Positions 13,821-15,014 of a DNA stretch of 15,014 nt are shown here, piece by piece. Made by a program: the position numbers and the translations under genes. The notes beneath the pieces were generated by a model, which was given only the letters and a program-made list of their open reading frames with translations, was not told the origin of the DNA and made no database searches. Origin of the DNA: Spirochaeta sp. (GTDB lineage: Bacteria; Spirochaetota; Spirochaetia; DSM-27196; Alkalispirochaetaceae); assembly GCA_007117185.1 (NCBI GenBank), contig SKHA01000088.1, positions 1 through 15,014 on the forward strand, read 5' to 3'. Numbering within the stretch: position 1 is the stretch's first letter; each line of letters opens with the position of its first letter.

Positions 13821-13848
13821 AAGGAGGTGGGCACCTGCCCACCTCCTT
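13821..13848 (+). terminator. Strong intergenic hairpin after the binding-protein gene
   Basis: AAGGAGGTGGGCA (13821-13833) is the exact reverse complement of 13836-13848, giving a 13-bp stem (in practice 11-12 bp with a 4-6 base loop). It starts 37 bases after the stop codon. No T-run follows, so it is likely a 3' stabiliser or attenuator inside the operon. The 5' arm contains a perfect but unused Shine-Dalgarno sequence. Confidence 0.65.
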
Positions 13849-13916
13849 GTAGCCACAACACCAAGGAATTCGGATCACCGCTGCTGACGGTGCCGCTCCG
13901 GAAACGGAACGGTACC

Positions 13917-13936
13917 GCCGGGAGCGGAATCCCGGC
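13917..13936 (+). other. Hairpin just upstream of the permease ribosome site
   Basis: GCCGGGA (13917-13923) pairs with TCCCGGC (13930-13936) around GCGGAA. It ends nine bases before AGGAGG (13946-13951). An alternative pairing, CCGCTCC (13893-13899) with GGAGCGG (13921-13927), overlaps it, so this leader may switch between folds. Any functional role is inferred. Confidence 0.4.
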
Positions 13937-13960
13937 CCAGAAACCAGGAGGTACTCAAAA

Positions 13961-14887
13961 ATGGCTGATGCAGTAAAACACGGGGCAGTAATTGACGAGC
14001 AGTTGCAACCGACCCGTATCGAGCGTCTGAAACCGTATCTGATTATTCTGCCGGCACTGCTGCTGACCATCGGGATATTGATACCCTTTGGAACGGGTGT
14101 GTACTGGTCGTTTACCAACTATAATCTGATGCGTCCGAACTTCCAGTTCACCGGTTTTCAGAATTATTTCCGGCTGTTCGGCAGTGAACGGTTCTGGAAC
14201 GCCCTGCGCGTGTCCTCCACGTACGTGTTCCTGGCTGTCGGTACGGAGCTGATTCTCGGTCTGGCCATCGGGCTGCTCCTGAACCGGGACAATCTGGTCA
14301 CCAAGATTCTGCGCCCGCTGCTGATTCTCCCGCTGTTGATCGCGCCGGTTATTGCGGTGCTTATGTGGCGCCTGATGATGAGCACCCAGTTCGGGGTATT
14401 GAACTACTTCCTGAGCATGATCAACCCCACGCTGCGCAACTTTCCCTGGGCAGGTTCGGCGCAGTATGCAATGTTCACCGTTGTCCTGATAGACGTGTGG
14501 ATTTTCACTCCGTTTGTGGGGTTGCTGGTCCTCGCCGGGTTGCGGTCCCTGCCGAAGGCGCCCTTTGAAGCGGCGCAGGTAGACGGCGCGTCCAAGTTCT
14601 ACACCTTTCGTACCCAGACGATGCCGATGCTTACACCCTACATAACCATCGCTCTCATATTCCGTCTCATCGACAGCTTCAGGATATTCGATATCCCGTT
14701 TGCGCTGACCCGCGGGGGTCCCGGAGACGCTCTGATGGCCCTGCAGGTCACGGCGTACACCGAGTCGTTTACATTTCTGAATATCGGTCGCGGCGCCTCG
14801 TATATGTTCATCACGTGGATTGTGATCTTCCTGGTCAGCAAGGCACTGGTTAACTATTGGATGAAGTGGCGTTCCCGCCTGAGCTGA
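13961..14887 (+). CDS. ABC sugar/polyol permease, MalF/UgpA type
   Basis: This 308-residue inner-membrane permease is of the CUT1 family, with six predicted helices, the first at residues ~26-46 ('YLIILPALLLTIGILIPF'). The EAA loop that contacts the ATPase is 'PKAPFEAAQVDGASKFYTF' (E203-A204-A205, G209). The typical 'SFRIFDIPFALTRGGPG' follows at ~239-255. Length and N-terminus fit the MalF/UgpA half of the heterodimer. The ATG has AGGAGG nine bases upstream. It is separated from the binding-protein gene by 176 bases of structured leader and is followed after 24 bases by the second permease gene. No ATPase gene is in the window; spirochaetes often use a shared MsmK/UgpC-type ATPase encoded elsewhere. 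Confidence 0.92.
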   Translation: MADAVKHGAVIDEQLQPTRIERLKPYLIILPALLLTIGILIPFGTGVYWSFTNYNLMRPNFQFTGFQNYFRLFGSERFWNALRVSSTYVFLAVGTELILGLAIGLLLNRDNLVTKILRPLLILPLLIAPVIAVLMWRLMMSTQFGVLNYFLSMINPTLRNFPWAGSAQYAMFTVVLIDVWIFTPFVGLLVLAGLRSLPKAPFEAAQVDGASKFYTFRTQTMPMLTPYITIALIFRLIDSFRIFDIPFALTRGGPGDALMALQVTAYTESFTFLNIGRGASYMFITWIVIFLVSKALVNYWMKWRSRLS

Positions 14888-14911
14888 CACGTACATAAAG
14901 GAGTAACGAAG

Positions 14912-15014
14912 ATGCCTGAAGTAAAGACACAGAAAGACCGAATCGCCGACGGAGTACTCAACGGCGTTCTCATAGTTTATTTCATTGCCGCACTGTTCCC
15001 GATCGTGTGGGTGT
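14912..15014 (+). CDS. ABC sugar/polyol permease, MalG/UgpE type (5' part, runs off right edge)
   Basis: An open frame starts at ATG 14912 with AAAGGAG at 14897-14903 and continues to the window edge (34 full codons). The visible residues are a charged N-terminus, 'MPEVKTQKDRIADGVLNG', followed by the beginning of a hydrophobic helix, 'VLIVYFIAALFPIVWV'. That is the usual start of the second CUT1 permease, where a P-x-x-W/Y lies at the end of the first helix. Position directly after the MalF-type gene supports the call. Confidence 0.8.
   Translation, partial: MPEVKTQKDRIADGVLNGVLIVYFIAALFPIVWV

Noticed and set aside
13955..14896. 313-codon minus-strand open frame over the permease
   Set aside because: Antisense shadow of a membrane protein gene; no recognisable motif, and the plus-strand product is a clear ABC permease.
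1..15014. CRISPR array, insertion sequence, tRNA/rRNA or integrase
   Set aside because: I saw no regularly spaced repeats, transposase motifs, terminal repeats or cloverleaf sequences; base composition looks even throughout.

Overview
The window is GC-rich and densely packed with bacterial genes. It most resembles a spirochaete of the Spirochaeta/Alkalispirochaeta kind. The main pointer is the solute-binding protein, whose signal peptide ends in 'AFAGGRQEG', a pattern common in Spirochaetaceae binding proteins. A sodium/proton antiporter operon and a type-2 PTS EIIA domain beside ABC sugar-uptake genes are compatible with this. The assignment is inference; no rRNA or marker gene is present.

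Layout. (1) Bases 1-434 hold the 5' part of an unrecognised minus-strand gene. It is divergent from a lone 2-oxoacid dehydrogenase E2 (acyltransferase) catalytic-domain gene at 531-1262. (2) Bases 1330-6745 hold an eight-gene Mrp/Mbh-type cation/proton antiporter operon, nearly all genes overlapping. Its order is mrpE-F-G, a DUF4040 (MbhD-like) gene, an MbhE-MrpB fusion, mrpC, mrpD and a second NuoL/MrpD-like subunit. This is the order of the archaeal MBH/MBS membrane module, not the usual mrpABCDEFG, and no full-length mrpA or hydrogenase gene is present. (3) Bases 6752-7267 (minus) encode a PTS EIIA (PtsN-like) protein, convergent with the antiporter operon and divergent from the next unit. 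(4) Bases 7343-9776 hold a FGGY sugar kinase followed by a SorC/DeoR-type sugar-responsive regulator. (5) Bases 9814-11037 (minus) encode a glycerol-1-phosphate dehydrogenase (AraM/EgsA)-like protein in which the expected metal ligands are replaced. (6) From 11182 to the right edge lies an operon of a zinc-type polyol dehydrogenase resembling erythritol/L-threitol dehydrogenase, a sugar-binding protein, and one complete and one partial CUT1-type ABC permease.

Regions 4-6 read as one catabolic locus for a small polyol or sugar, possibly a tetritol: ABC uptake, oxidation by the dehydrogenase, phosphorylation by the FGGY kinase, and control by the SorC protein. The 145-bp divergent region between units 5 and 6 holds two good sigma70-like promoters facing apart. 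Each has a TGAACA-NN-TGTTCA-type palindrome just downstream of its -10 box, which makes these the best candidates for the SorC operators. Strong intergenic hairpins bracket the binding-protein gene, and perfect 16-bp palindromes overlap the stop codon at both convergent gene junctions.

The most unusual items are the pseudoenzyme-like G1PDH homologue with its apparently leaderless start, the MBH-ordered stand-alone antiporter with a split MrpA, and the polyol dehydrogenase that has lost three of its four structural-zinc cysteines.
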